DNA of 64,000 bases from Bursaphelenchus xylophilus (lineage: Eukaryota; Nematoda; Chromadorea; Rhabditida; Aphelenchoididae). Below, in pieces: positions 23,004-40,313 of the stretch (position 1 is its first letter; each line of letters opens with the position of its first letter). The notes beneath the pieces were generated by a model, which saw only the letters and a list, made by a program, of their open reading frames with translations, made no database searches and had not been told where the DNA came from. The position numbers and the translations under genes were made by a program. The stretch covers positions 5,580,001 through 5,644,000 of the forward strand of contig CAJFCV020000003.1 of NCBI GenBank assembly GCA_904066235.2, in the 5' to 3' direction.

Positions 23004-23766
23004 ATGGATGATAAACCGGTAAATCTGACATGGTTGATGAAGACTAAGACTTATCCGTTCCCAATTCCTACTTATTCGGAAGCTAAGCCACGCAAATTAG
23101 TGAAAGAAAAGACGGGGAGGCCTTCCCAGAGTCTGGCCGTCCTTATCTATGAAGCGTTCAGAGAGTATCGATGTCAACTTACTGTTTCTCAAATTTCTGA
23201 GAGCATCGCAAAGAAATACGAGTATTACAGAATTAGGAAGCAATGGACCGTAAGTATTTACTAAATAAGGGTTTAAAACTGGATTCAGATTACCGGAACC
23301 ATCAGAAATGCGTTAAGTAAGGACACCCGATTTCTTAAACTGCCAAAAGACCCGAGTTTAGGACGACGATCAAACTACTGGATAATAAACAATAAGTGCC
23401 TGTAAGTAATCCGTGAGGAGCAAAAATAAAAACTTCAGATGGCAAGAAATCCAAAAAGGAACAGCCCCATTCATCAAAAACGAAGACGAATTTAAATCAG
23501 AGCTTGGGAGAAGGCATGAAAGTTTCGCCGAAATAAAACAAAGTTACGAAAGATTTGAAAATCAGGACGTCAAAAGCAAACCCTATGAAGACAGTAAACC
23601 GACCCATCTAGACGACATAATTGACTGGATCGATGTCGAAGTTTGTAAATTTGGTGATGATGTGGACAAAGAAGTTGAGCAGATCCTAGTTAGCAACGAT
23701 TTTTTGCCTCAACGACAGCACCCCTGGGCTGAAGATACGAATACGGAATGTGAATGGATCTTCTGA
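23004..23766 (+). CDS. divergent forkhead (winged-helix) transcription factor
   Basis: Three exons, 23004-23249, 23289-23401 and 23439-23766, give about 228 aa. Residues about 38-118 form a forkhead domain: SLAVLIYEAFREYR (helix 1), LTVSQISESIAKKYEYYR (helix 2), ITGTIRNALSKDTRFLKLP (recognition helix, matching the family's W..S.RHNLS..F.K), and a wing containing GRRSNYWIIN in place of GKG.YW. The usual KPPYSY start is replaced by GRPSQSL, and the recognition helix has TIRNALS in place of SVRHNLS. DNA contacts may therefore differ. The C-terminal half is acidic and charged without a known domain. The protein should be nuclear. It is convergent with the kinase gene that ends 94 bases away. Confidence 0.85.
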
Positions 23767-23860
23767 ACCCCTACATCTCTAATATACAAAACCCAAGTGC
23801 TCCCTCTGTACAAAACATTTATCATTTGTAATATCATTTCTTGTATTTACAGTAACATCT

Positions 23861-25242
23861 TTAGCTCCCTTTTCCAAACTTATCTAAAACCCCCGCTTCT
23901 TTCCCCAGCTCCACCATTTGTTGTACATATGACGCGACAATTCCATCGCGGTCATGGAGAGCAGAGAAGTGCTGGAAGAACTCAGTTCTCATCAGCTCCT
24001 CAAAAGTCGGCCGATCTTTGTACTCCTTGGTTAAACTGGAAACTTTAGTCTTTCATTAAGAGCCACATACCATCGATTGATAAAATATACTGTGTATGGT
24101 TCGTAATTGTCTCCTGGATTCAGGAAGTTAGGATCACCATGAACGACTAACTCGATCTGGGCGAAAAGACATTTGTTGTTGAAGTCAGGGTATGGGAATA
24201 CACCCCTCGCAGTCTCTACCTAGACGACGAATAAAAAGCGTAAAGTTATACATACCAAGGTGATACCAAGACTCCATACGTCTGATCTTGTATCATATCC
24301 CTCAATACTCGCCATTAATCTCTCTGGCTGTAAAATACGTTACCCGCCTACATCAACCTTACAGCCATATATGGACGACAGCCAACGTCTTTCGTTTTGG
24401 CCATCGAATCCTCAAGATAACCCGATATTCCGAAGTCACAAATCTTAATTTTCCCACGGCAGTTGAGAAGAATATTGGAAGGTTTTACATCTTAAGCAAC
24501 CGTAATTTTGAGATAAGAACGTAACGAGTACCTCTATGAATGATATGCTTGAGTTTCTTGAGGCAGTCCAAAGCTTTGAGTACCGTAACCCCTACGGATC
24601 CGAGAACATTTTCGTCAAAAGAGGTCCGTGCCACCTGATGGACAATATTATAAAGACGGTCCAATGAGATATCCATCAGCTCCATGCATATTAAACAGTC
24701 TCCCTAATCTATTATTAACGAATGAAACAAATCAATCTTACCTCATGGAAAGTGACGCCATAAAACCGAACAACTTCAGGGCATGTGGAAGCTTCTTTTA
24801 TCATTTGGACTTCATTTTGAAGCTGGCGCATCCTCCTCTGATCTTCGATGTCTTCATATAAATTGGATATCAGTCTGACTCTCTAAAGTGATCTCATCCT
24901 AGAGTCTTCAAAGCAAAGAAGAAAAATGTTTTCTTAAATTTACCTTCACCGCCATGATAAACTTGCTAGGAACATGGCGCATTTTACATACGATTCCAAA
25001 TCTTCCAGCCCCAATCTCTCCTATGTTTTCGAGGTCCTCGTAACCAAACGTCATTTCACGATCTCGGCAGGGCAACATCAACTTTCCCGACATAAACATT
25101 TGAACAAACCGACTAAAAAAATCGTAAAATACTCAATAACGGACCTGTTAGAGATAAATTGTATGTCTTTGGATCCATCTGGAACCACATGGTCGTCACA
25201 TTCAAGATTCGAAGTTCCAGGAAAGGTAGTCCTGTTCATCAT
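23861..25242 (-). CDS. MAP kinase kinase, MKK3/6 (SEK-1) type
   Basis: The start is the first of two ATGs at 25242, and TAA ends at 23861. I rebuilt eight exons of about 366 aa in all. Kinase motifs in order: glycine loop GEIGAGRFG; catalytic Lys in MAVK; HRDVKPSN (catalytic loop, split by an intron after HR); DFGISG; the activation loop SMAKT with its phosphorylatable Ser and Thr; [17 protein letters not shown]; and RPTFEEL. SxAKT and GCRPYMAPER match the MKK3/6 group that activates p38, as C. elegans SEK-1 does, more than MKK4/7 or MEK1/2. One acceptor choice (CACTTTAG before RVRLISN) was set by frame, because an upstream AG would leave a stop. The C-terminus has the helical tail where this group carries its MAPKKK docking site. 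It is divergent from mrpl-4, with 289 bases between the starts. Confidence 0.92.
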
Positions 25243-25531
25243 CGATGTAATTTTAAAAAATAAACAGTTTGAAGTAATGAAGCGAAATATTCTAATTTTT
25301 ATAGGTACACTTTTCGAACATAATAACTGCCCTATGTAGTCTGCAATTTATTTGTTATTTTTGTTTCACGAGTGCGTTTTTTTCGGTTGTCGCAAAATGC
25401 CACATAATTTTTTGAATGCCAAGGATTACAAGTTTGAATTTGCAGGCTGCAGAAAAAACTAATGTAGATGTCGGGCGCACCAAGAAAATAAATATTATTC
25501 AAAGGAAAGACGTTCATTCAAATTGGGAGGA

Positions 25532-26519
25532 ATGTTAGGAGTGCTGCGGATAGCTCGTAATTTGTCGACAAAGCCAGAGCGTCCTTTGTTTCGGCTAAAC
25601 AAGAGTAATCCATTCGTTGCAATTCCTCAAACATGGGTCACGAAATTGAGCGACGTTATAACAGAACAATCTGAGATCTTGGAATTGCACCCTGGTATGT
25701 TTTGTGTTTTATTATTATTCTGGATGTTTAGATGTGTTCCGCGTGAACCCACGGCTGGATCTTATTCACAGAAACGTGGTCTGGCAAGCAAATTATAAAA
25801 ATCTTCAATTGACTAAACAACTTTCCAAGGCAGAGATGCCGGGAGGTGGCCGGAAACCGTGGCCTCAAAAAAGAATGGGAAGGCATCATGCAGGCTCCAT
25901 AAGGTCGCCTCATTTCATTAGAGGTGGCTTTGCTCACGGAGTTAGAGGTCCGAGAACTTGGTTCTATATGTTACCTGACTCCTGCAGAATTCATGGTCTC
26001 ACATCTGCGTTGACTGTTAAGCATCAACAGGACGACCTAGTTGTGGTGGAAAATTTTGAGGATATTCCAAACTCCGATCCCCAAGTAAGTTAGTTGTATT
26101 AGCAGTCTGGTTTTATGTATTAATTGCTGGCCAGGTAGTTTTTTGTTATCGAAAATACTTATTGGTGTTGATTTCGTTGTTTTTAGTTTCTTCATGACTT
26201 GGCAGAAGAAAGGAATTGGGGATATTCGGTTCTATTCGTGGCTGAAGATTTTGAGACGTCTTCCAATCTGTTGGACGCTGTTGAACGCATCCCCAGCTTT
26301 AATGTGATGTCATATTTTGGCATCAGTCCTTATTCATTGTTGAAATATGAAACCGTTGTGTTCACGAAGGAAGCGATTCTGAGGTTGGAAGATGCCGTTT
26401 TGAAAAGGTTGCATTGTCCAGAGAGCCTAAATACGTCGTATGAGTATATAAAACTTAAGAAGACGTTGTTGGACGAATCTATTTATGAGGAGGATTCCAA
26501 GTATTCACCATTCGTCTAG
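25532..26519 (+). CDS. mrpl-4: mitochondrial large ribosomal subunit protein uL4m
   Basis: Three exons, 25532-25694, 25732-26084 and 26187-26519, give 282 aa. A short basic, hydroxylated N-terminus (MLGVLRIARNLSTKPER) fits a mitochondrial presequence. The L4 core is clear: RLDLIHRNVVWQ, the loop PGGGRKPWPQKRMGRHHAGS with its RNA-binding basic and glycine residues, and GPRTWFYMLP. The L4 extended loop reaches into the exit tunnel of the ribosome. It lies 146 bases upstream of lunapark on the same strand, which suggests a two-gene operon. An AATAAA follows the stop at 26551-26556. Confidence 0.95.
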
Positions 26520-26550
26520 ATTTATATCTTTTAGGAAGTTGTTGTTGTTG

Positions 26551-26661
26551 AATAAAGGTTTCTTTTTTGCATATTGCGATTTACTCTATGTTGTGCGGTC
26601 GCTGTTTATATTTAACGTGTTTTTTTCGCTTTATTTGCAATATTTCTATATCTGATTTTAG
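26551..26661 (+). promoter_or_regulatory. intercistronic poly(A) signal and candidate trans-splice acceptor
   Basis: AATAAA at 26551-26556 follows the mrpl-4 stop. A splice-acceptor-like CTGATTTTAG ends at 26661, only four bases before the lunapark ATG (26666). In nematodes, this layout with about 100 bases between poly(A) signal and acceptor is typical of SL2-type trans-splicing in operons. This is inference from spacing, with no transcript evidence. Confidence 0.55.
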
Positions 26662-26665
26662 AACT

Positions 26666-27862
26666 ATGGGTAATATTCTCAGGCGGCATCGTAACCCAGT
26701 AGATGAGTTGGACCAGATTGTAAAGAACTTGCAATCATATCAGAAACGATTGCAAAGTCTACGAAGAGGCCGCTACAATGCAATGTGGTACTTCACCGCC
26801 GTTCTTTTTTTCTCAGTCACGGTATACTCTGCAGTGAGTTGTCTCGAAGCCGGTGATTCGAAGTCCATGTACCAGAGGATTGGTTTGGCATGGTTCACCG
26901 GCATTCTGGTGTTCATTACGTTTAGATTCATATCTGGTCGATGCTTTGACTTCCTTTTGAACAGAAATGAGAGGAATATCGAGACGTTGAATACAAGAAG
27001 AACAGCTATTTTGGAAAATGTTAAAGAAAATGAGAAGTTCAAAGTCGCGAAGGATATCATCGAAAAATACGGTTCAGAACAGGATTTGGCCGAAATTGGG
27101 GTTAAGAGAGGTAAAATAGTCTGAAAATTTTTTTGTTGACAATTTGTTTTTTCCCTACTTGTTATTTTTCAGAGTCTCCTCCAAGATTGAACGAATCCAG
27201 ACTTATAAATTCAGAACAGGCTACCGTAAAGCAGCCGATTTCCGCTAAACCAGCAGAGCCAGAGAATCTTCTAGAATTCGCTCGTCCATTAACCCCAGAG
27301 ATACCACAGGCAGGATCTAGTACGGACGTGGTGTTGCGAACTCCATCGATACCTATGAACAGGGCAATTGGACTGAGAACACCCATGCAAAGACAACCGA
27401 TTCGACCATTTGTTCAGGTCAGCCGAACTCCCATCGACAAGATCATTGATTATATTATTGGCGATGGACCATCGAACCGGTAGGTGGTTGAAAAGTCTTC
27501 TTTGACATGGCTTTAGTTTTGCCTTGATATGTAAACAATGCCATGCTCATAATGGAATGGCCCTTAGAGAAGAGTTTGATGGTATTTCATTTGTTTGTTA
27601 CAATTGCGCGTTTTACAATCCGGCCAGGAATGCACAGCCGTTGCGTACTCCTCGAAGATTAAAAATTCCGGCGATTGAAGAGAGCAAGCCCTTTATTAGG
27701 ACGGCCACCAATACGGACTCCTCGGTAACAAACATTTCTGATTTTTTTTTATTTCTAATCTTCATTTTTCAGGACAATGATGACGCCGAATCAAGCGCCG
27801 GGCAACCTTGGGTTGCGGAAACGGAATCGCCTGAGGACGTCGAAAAGCCCATCCAATCTTAG
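26666..27862 (+). CDS. lnp-1: lunapark, ER junction protein
   Basis: Four exons, 26666-27110, 27173-27479, 27517-27724 and 27773-27862, give 349 aa. MGN at the start is an N-myristoylation signal, as in the family. A basic coiled segment (DELDQIVKNLQSYQKRLQSL) is followed by two close membrane hairpin segments (about residues 44-66 and 80-100), then a second coiled coil (NRNERNIETLNTRRTAILE). The C-terminal zinc ribbon has four cysteines (CKQCH...CYNC). Lunapark sits at three-way junctions of ER tubules and counteracts atlastin-driven fusion. The start was chosen for the myristoylation signal and because a splice acceptor lies four bases upstream. From memory the C. elegans gene is C05E11.1, on the same cosmid as flp-12, which also follows here. 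Confidence 0.95.
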
Positions 27863-28451
27863 CCATTTTCGGAACGATGCTGGGTAACAATTTAATAACT
27901 TATTTTTACATTTTTCTATCTGGAACTGGTATTTGTACATGTGTTTATCTGGAACTGGTATTTGTACATGTGTTTCTATAAAGTCTCAACTCGTAATCAG
28001 TCGGCATTCGCCTCCAACCAAGTGTGAGATTTATGTCTAAGTTGGGATCCATGCTTAGAACCTATTTGTTAGCTTTGTGGGTTCCGTTTTCTTCGGAAAA
28101 GCTTGACAAATGGGTTCTAATCTCGGAATGTGGGGTAAGACATGATGGAATGATTTCCTGATTTGCCTTGGGCATCGGCGAGTTATAAAAAACTTTGATT
28201 TGGCCTAACTGGTAGAATTAAAACAGTTTTTTATTATCACCCTAACAAACAAATCTATGGTTATCAAAGGTATTTAAACTTTATTTACTCTCCAAATGTG
28301 ATTAACGAGACCGTTTCGCTTTGACTGATTAGTTGAAAAGAAAGATTGGCACAGTAAAGAGGGGCTCAAGACGTTATTATGGGGGTTGGCGTCGGATGCT
28401 GACAATTAAGAAATGAGGGTATGTGGAGCAACACTATCTTTGTAAGGCGGA
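27863..28451. other. intergenic with a 29-bp tandem duplication
   Basis: Between lunapark and flp-12, which converge. It holds an exact two-copy direct repeat of 29 bp at 27918-27946 and 27947-27975 (unit starts ATCTGGAACTGG). No exon was recognised. Confidence 0.6.
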
Positions 28452-29098
28452 TCAACGTCTTCCGAATCGGATGAATTCGAATTTATTTCTTCTTTTTTCC
28501 GTGAATTTCATTTGGCTAGGCGAGATTCCGACAACTTGGGGGGTTTCTGGTCCTGAAAGTATCATATTAATGATGCTTAGCGTTCAATACTGAAGTTACA
28601 GACAAAATTTCTCACCTTCTTGGTATACTTGCAGCATCTCTAGTGCATTCAGTAGCTGACCCTGTATTCTGGCAAGCATCTCATCGTTCGATTCGACCAG
28701 TTCGCCTTTTCTGGCTGTAATAAAAACATACATTTAGACGCTTTATGGGACAAACTTTTCCGTGAAAGGATGACAACTCTTATGGGTATACGTCATAGGA
28801 CCCTGACTGTCGTAACATTTACGAAAAACTTTGTAAACAAGTTTATGAAATGTGTGGTAATTTTAGACAGGATTTGAAGACTTTATAGTATTCGCGATGC
28901 ATTGTTGTAATCTAATCGGGAATAATTAATTAGCAGTTATTGAGCATTTATACGATTCTACACGCCTCATAAGAAAACAAGAGGACCATGGAATATTCAA
29001 AGTTATTATCTGTTGTGAAGCTTACCGTGGGGTTTCTGTGCAGAGCAAAGGCTAGTGATGACCATGACTGCCAGGAGGGAAGCGACCACACTCTTCAT
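28452..29098 (-). CDS. flp-12: FMRFamide-like peptide precursor, FLP-12
   Basis: Three exons, 29026-29098, 28616-28714 and 28452-28552, join in phase to give 90 aa. The signal peptide is MKSVVASLLAVMVITSLCSA. The C-terminus carries one peptide, EKRRNKFEFIRFGRR followed by a stop: dibasic cleavage sites on both sides and a Gly amide donor. The mature product would be RNKFEFIRF-amide, identical to nematode FLP-12. Processing by proprotein convertase and amidation is established for the family. The spacer peptide between signal and product has no second copy. The gene was assembled by splice sites, and its exons are each under 34 codons. It lies about 860 bases downstream of flp-8 on the same strand. 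In C. elegans it is expressed in neurons and released from dense-core vesicles. Confidence 0.95.
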
Positions 29099-29958
29099 AG
29101 TTACAGTAATCTTCGGAGAGAAAAAAGTTGTGAAGGCCGAAAGAAAGCGATTCGGCCATGCTTTCGGCCGTTTTAAAAGTCGGCCAAGGATCCGCCCCGG
29201 ATATCTTGACGCCATTTTTAGGGAAGCGGGATCATTACGACGGCATTGACGCGACGACAAACGACTTCGGGAATCGACCGGAAGTACTGGTCGACTCCAA
29301 TTATTCGGCGGATTTCGAACTCTGCGGGATTTTGACTCAGAGTGACGACATCTTTCTGGAAATGAGCAAATTTAAAATCAACTGAACTTTACGTCGACGA
29401 AATCGCACGTGTAATACATTGTTTCTTCGCGATAATAGTTTCCTTATTTATCGTACTTAGGTCATCATAGTTGAAGTATTAATTTTGTGAAATGATTTCA
29501 TGCAAGATTGTAAAAAATTCGTTTGTTTTCACATTTAAAGACATCCGGCATTACTCTAGTCGTAAATTTTAAGCTGCAATAACTGTTAGGCATCTTTTGT
29601 CATACGAACATAAAACGGATCTAAAAGTTTCTCTAAAGTTTCTATTCTTTTTCTAAAAAGGGTTTTATTGTTAATAATTTTTGCAATCATGGCAATTTGT
29701 GTTGGGCTCAGCAATTCTCTTCGATTTATTACTATCTTGGTGTTTCTCTTTTTCTTACATCCTCCTGCGAAGCTTTATTTTCTCTTTGTTGAACCGGAAG
29801 AATCGGGGCTGAGACAAGCCAATCCGCTTTCAGAAATTGAATTCCGACTTCCCTTATGCAATATAAATGATGACAAGGATTATCTAACAATTTAAAGGCA
29901 ATTTATTTTTCATTACAATACGAATGGAAATATGCCGTGTGATGGGCGGATGACTTCT
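29099..29958. other. intergenic between flp-12 and flp-8
   Basis: Presumed promoter region of flp-12 plus the 3' end of flp-8. No exon was recognised. A hydrophobic frame at 29668-29895 on the other strand lacks support. Confidence 0.4.
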
Positions 29959-30575
29959 TTATCCGAATCGGATGAATTCGTTCTTTCTCTTGACTAAAGT
30001 GAATAATTTAGGTAATCTGGGCTTGGATGGATACCTACCCATAGAAAGAGATCGAAGGGCATTGTCGGAATGGGGATTCCATCTGCAATAACATAAATAA
30101 GCCCACTAAAGTAATCAGAAGGGCAAGAAACTATTTATTTTAATTGATTATGCACTGATAAGTACAGTATTTTTTATCTAGTCTAAGCGTGAAGTTCTAA
30201 AAAAAAATAAAATTGTCATACCTGCTGTGAGGCATATGGTCTAATACGGTAGCGAGGGATCTCTTCCCAAATCTGATAAATTCATTCTTCCTTTTGGCGA
30301 CCTCTCCTTTCACGTGTACGTGGTTTCCCTGACTCATGACAGTATCCTCAATCTCTCGAATCTTGTTCTCCAATTCTGCAATCCTTCCCTGATAGAGCAA
30401 TTAGTATTAATGTCATTTTCCTTACCTCCAATTCACATTTGGACAAACTTAAAGTCTCGAGATCAGTCAACTCGCAGACCCTGAGCTCGTCTTCTGGATA
30501 CGCCTTCTGCCCGACAGTAATTCCTACCATGACAACAAGAAGCAGCGAAGGAAGTACGGACGACATGACTCTCAC
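29959..30575 (-). CDS. flp-8: FMRFamide-like peptide precursor, FLP-8 (two KNEFIRF copies)
   Basis: Three exons, 30426-30575, 30222-30388 and 29959-30082, with a 37-bp and a 139-bp intron, encode 146 aa. The signal peptide is MRVMSSVLPSLLLVVMVGIT plus VG. Exon 2 encodes AKRKNEFIRFGKRSL. Exon 3 encodes a spacer and a second copy, LVKRKNEFIRFG, followed directly by TAA. Both copies would give KNEFIRF-amide, the peptide known as AF1 or FLP-8. The exon 2/3 junction (AG plus A, giving Arg) keeps frame, which supports the last exon. The start could also be Met-4. A Cys pair (VCELTD, KCELE) lies in the propeptide. The family acts as neuromuscular and modulatory transmitters. The second copy has no C-terminal basic residues, so it would need only amidation. 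Confidence 0.92.
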
Positions 30576-32499
30576 CTTGTTTGATATACCTTGAGGATTA
30601 ATTGGACTCTCGCGTACCTTAAATAGGCTTGTCCGAAGACACGCGATTTGCCGATGAATCCCGCCTCAAATTATCCGAAATGCGAATAAAATATGAATCC
30701 GAATACTAATCAACAGCGCGGAAATGATTAAGCCTAAGATATGAAGTTGATGTCACCTGGCGGATGATGGAAATGATTACGGAAAAACTTAAGAAAAAAT
30801 TCAAAAACCAAAAAATGAATACAATATGTATTCAAATTCAACGCAATCGATTTACTATAAAACGGCAAATTCCCAAAAATATCAGTCTGTCGGAAAAATA
30901 ACGGCGGATCGTCGCGGCAAAATGTCTCGCATCGCCGCTATCGCGCACCAAATCCCAAGCCGCGACTTGCAGTCGCAAAGCGATGATGAGCGACTCCGAG
31001 GCGCGACAATCCGCCGTTTTTTTCCCGACAGACCGGTAGTTCAAAAAATTAATTACGCAACAACTCAAAAAAAAGTTAAAAACAAAAAATGATTGCGATT
31101 TTCGAAATCAATGCCACCAACTACCCATAAATCCACTATTCGATGAAAAAAATGAAAAATTACTACTTTACAGTACTACTTGAGCGAAATTGGAATAATC
31201 ATAAAAAATGAATATCATTTTTGAAATCAGCGCCATCGATTACCCTATATCCGATATTTCGTCATAACCTTAGAATTTTTACTTACCACTAAGAATTTTC
31301 AAATTTTTCGGCCCGAGGTGTGATTACCAGCCTAAAATATGGCCCCTTTTGTATTTGGGGGCACAGTAGGAATATTTTGGGGGCAGCTTCCAAACTCGTA
31401 CTTGAGAGCCTGTGTTTGGGGGTAGAATGGTAGAAATTTGGTTCAGCTTTTGGGACAAAATGCGACTGCTTTTACAGGAGACAAATTCTTTGGCAAAAGA
31501 GAATCAGCTTCATTCGCAAGAATTTTCTGGTTTCGCAAGAACGAATTCTATCGCAAGAATTGCCTTCTATTGACGAAAATGTTTTTTCAAAATCACTGTC
31601 AATCCCCTTTTGCACTGAAATTCGACCCATCAGCAAAAATAAAAGCCGATAATTGTTGTTATCAGGGTTTTATGTTTTGATCCGGAATAAGAAATGTAAC
31701 CCTAATCTGGAGAGATGACACCACAAAATTTAGAAACCCCGCATGCTCCAAATGTCTTCTTAATGAGGTTTTTGTGGAAACCAAAACCTCGAAACCATTA
31801 GCGCCTTCGGGATTTTCAAAATTTATTTATCTTGTTATGGGTTCTTGTTGGCCCCAAAACTATAATGGATGTTCAGTTGGGCGAAACAATGGTTTATAGA
31901 AACACTTTCTTTTACGACTGTAGGTCGGTACACCGTCCCGTCGTATCTTGCTCTATGATTTTTGGTTGCTTAAACGCCATAAAGCTTAAAGTTTGACGTA
32001 GCTACGCGTAGTGGAGATTTTTGAGAATTTCTTTCCTTGTTTTCGTTTAGAGAAAAATTTAAATTGATAATTATTTTGAAAATTGAATAAATCGCAGGAA
32101 TACCTACGTCCCACCACGAAAACAAGGAAAAAACTCTCAACTACGTGAACGGCCTTTAATTGCAACTAAAAATAACTTTCCCACCACAAAATTTTCCAAT
32201 TAATCCAAGGCCTTCATGTGAGGTCAAACCTCGGTCTAAAACATGGCAACGAATCCGACTGACGACATCTCCAAAAGGCCGGCAAAATGAATCCGACCCC
32301 ATAAACCCGAAGCCTTTGTGCAGGTGTTGAAGCGCGATAAAGGGCTACGATTTATTGAATAGACACAACATTAGAAGATTAAAAAACTGCTCGAATAAAT
32401 TAAGATGCTATAAAATGGTCATACTGGAGATGCTTGTGTTGATTATTGTGCCTCCGTATTTTAATGATCAGAGATCTCGTTAAACGGATTAATTTTATA
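30576..32499. other. intergenic, mostly featureless apart from a MITE
   Basis: Upstream of flp-8 and downstream of Mi-2. It holds a 153-bp MITE (30883-31035) and an imperfect inverted repeat. The repeat arms are about 32012-32048 (CGTAGTGGAG to CTTGTTTTCG) and 32117-32150 (CGAAAACAAGG to AACTACG). No exon was recognised. Confidence 0.5.
30883..31035. mobile_element. MITE family A, copy 1 (153 bp)
   Basis: The ends read CAGTCTGTCGGAAAAATAAC and its inverse. The inner part repeats GCGGATCGTCGC and its inverse, so almost the whole element is a hairpin. It is related to copies at 53491-53643 and 61143-61291. This copy is palindromic over most of its length and has no coding content. Confidence 0.8.
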
Positions 32500-38972
<6,473 letters not shown>

Positions 38973-40311
38973 CTGCAAAAAGGGTAAATCTTAGGAAAGA
39001 AAATACAACAAAATCCCGAATAAACGTTGGAACGCCCTAACAAAACAAAGCAATGGCATTGAAAAAGGCGTTCGCGCGAGTAAAAGCAGAAAATCTAGAC
39101 CAAAGATTCAATTAACTGCGACGGTCAGATTTTGATGAAAACACAAAATTAAAGTAATGTTTTATAAGATATATGAGATAATAATAGCTCGCGCTTTGCA
39201 GAAACGGCGGGGATTTTTAGATCGAAAATCTGCGGTAAAAAAGTGATGCTTTTTTGCAAATTTTAGAATGAAAAGTTTCCTGCGTATTTCAACCGTGGAG
39301 GATAAAGTTTCCACAAAAAAAATCGTACAAAACAGGAAAATTTACGGCGAAGTGTTCCGCTCTCCGCGTTTCCTGGCTTCTCGGGGCAAAGATCGTGCTG
39401 ATGGAAAGTCGGTTCTTTGCGACACTAGTCGTTTCCCCACCTCCCTTTCCCAAGGTTTCCCCTGTTCCCGGAAAGAAATGGGTCCCTTTTCGGGCAAGAG
39501 AGTGATTGCGAGGGTCCGCTGTTTTCTTCTCCGGAAAGTAAATTTTGAGTTTAATTCCTGAGTTTACTTCCCAAGCTCGAAAATGGGAAGTAAAACGAGT
39601 CTTCACCTTCTTTTGGCATCTCTGGGGAGTAATTCTAAAAGATTTATTCCTTTTTAAAAAAGTCAATTCAAAAAAGGTTTAATTTTTTCTCAAAAATCGC
39701 AAAAAGCTGTTTTCTCTTAAAAAAATTATACTCGGATCTGGTGGGAAGGCTTATAAGCCATGCAGGATGTAAAAGGAATCCATTTCCAAAAGTAATATCT
39801 CTTAATTCCTCAAGTCATGATTAGAGATTGGTAGATTCCGTAAAATTGAACGAACAACCAAGAGACGTTGACGCGCCCAGCAGAAAGCATATAAACGCCG
39901 GCCGGTCTAAATAGAGTTCAGTCCCGCATCCTCACTCCGACGCGCCACCTCGGTCCCACAACCTTTCATCTTATTGCATGCTCTCCGAACATTCGTCCGT
40001 TCCTTTTCCTCTTGTCTTTAAGAATATTCTCCTGGCGCTTCCAAAAAAGCTCCAAACTGAATTCTTTATCTGCATAAACAAACAGTGATTAGCAGCGGGG
40101 GTGGCCACCCGCCTGGTCAGGTGAGGCCGATCGGGTCGGGCCGGACAAGTTTTAAAACGGGCCGGGTCTAATTTTTGCCGGTCCGAGCCTGCGCCATTTC
40201 CAGTCCACCCCGGTGGTCTTGGAATGCCAGGCGTTGGCATTTAATGTTTTCACGCCGGTAAAATTTTTTGATGCGATTGTATTTCTATACAATATATTGT
40301 ATCTCAAGTTC
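38973..40311. other. intergenic upstream of Mi-2
   Basis: Holds the presumed Mi-2 promoter. Noticeable sequence: a GC-rich island at 40090-40230 with a perfect palindrome GGGTGGCCACCC (near 40099-40110). Open frames at 39268-39666 overlap on both strands without motifs. Confidence 0.4.
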
Positions 40312-40313
40312 TA

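Noticed and set aside
29668..29895. Hydrophobic small protein on the plus strand
   Set aside because: Composition reflects AT-rich, T-rich DNA. No splice or start context, and it lies between the two flp genes on the other strand.
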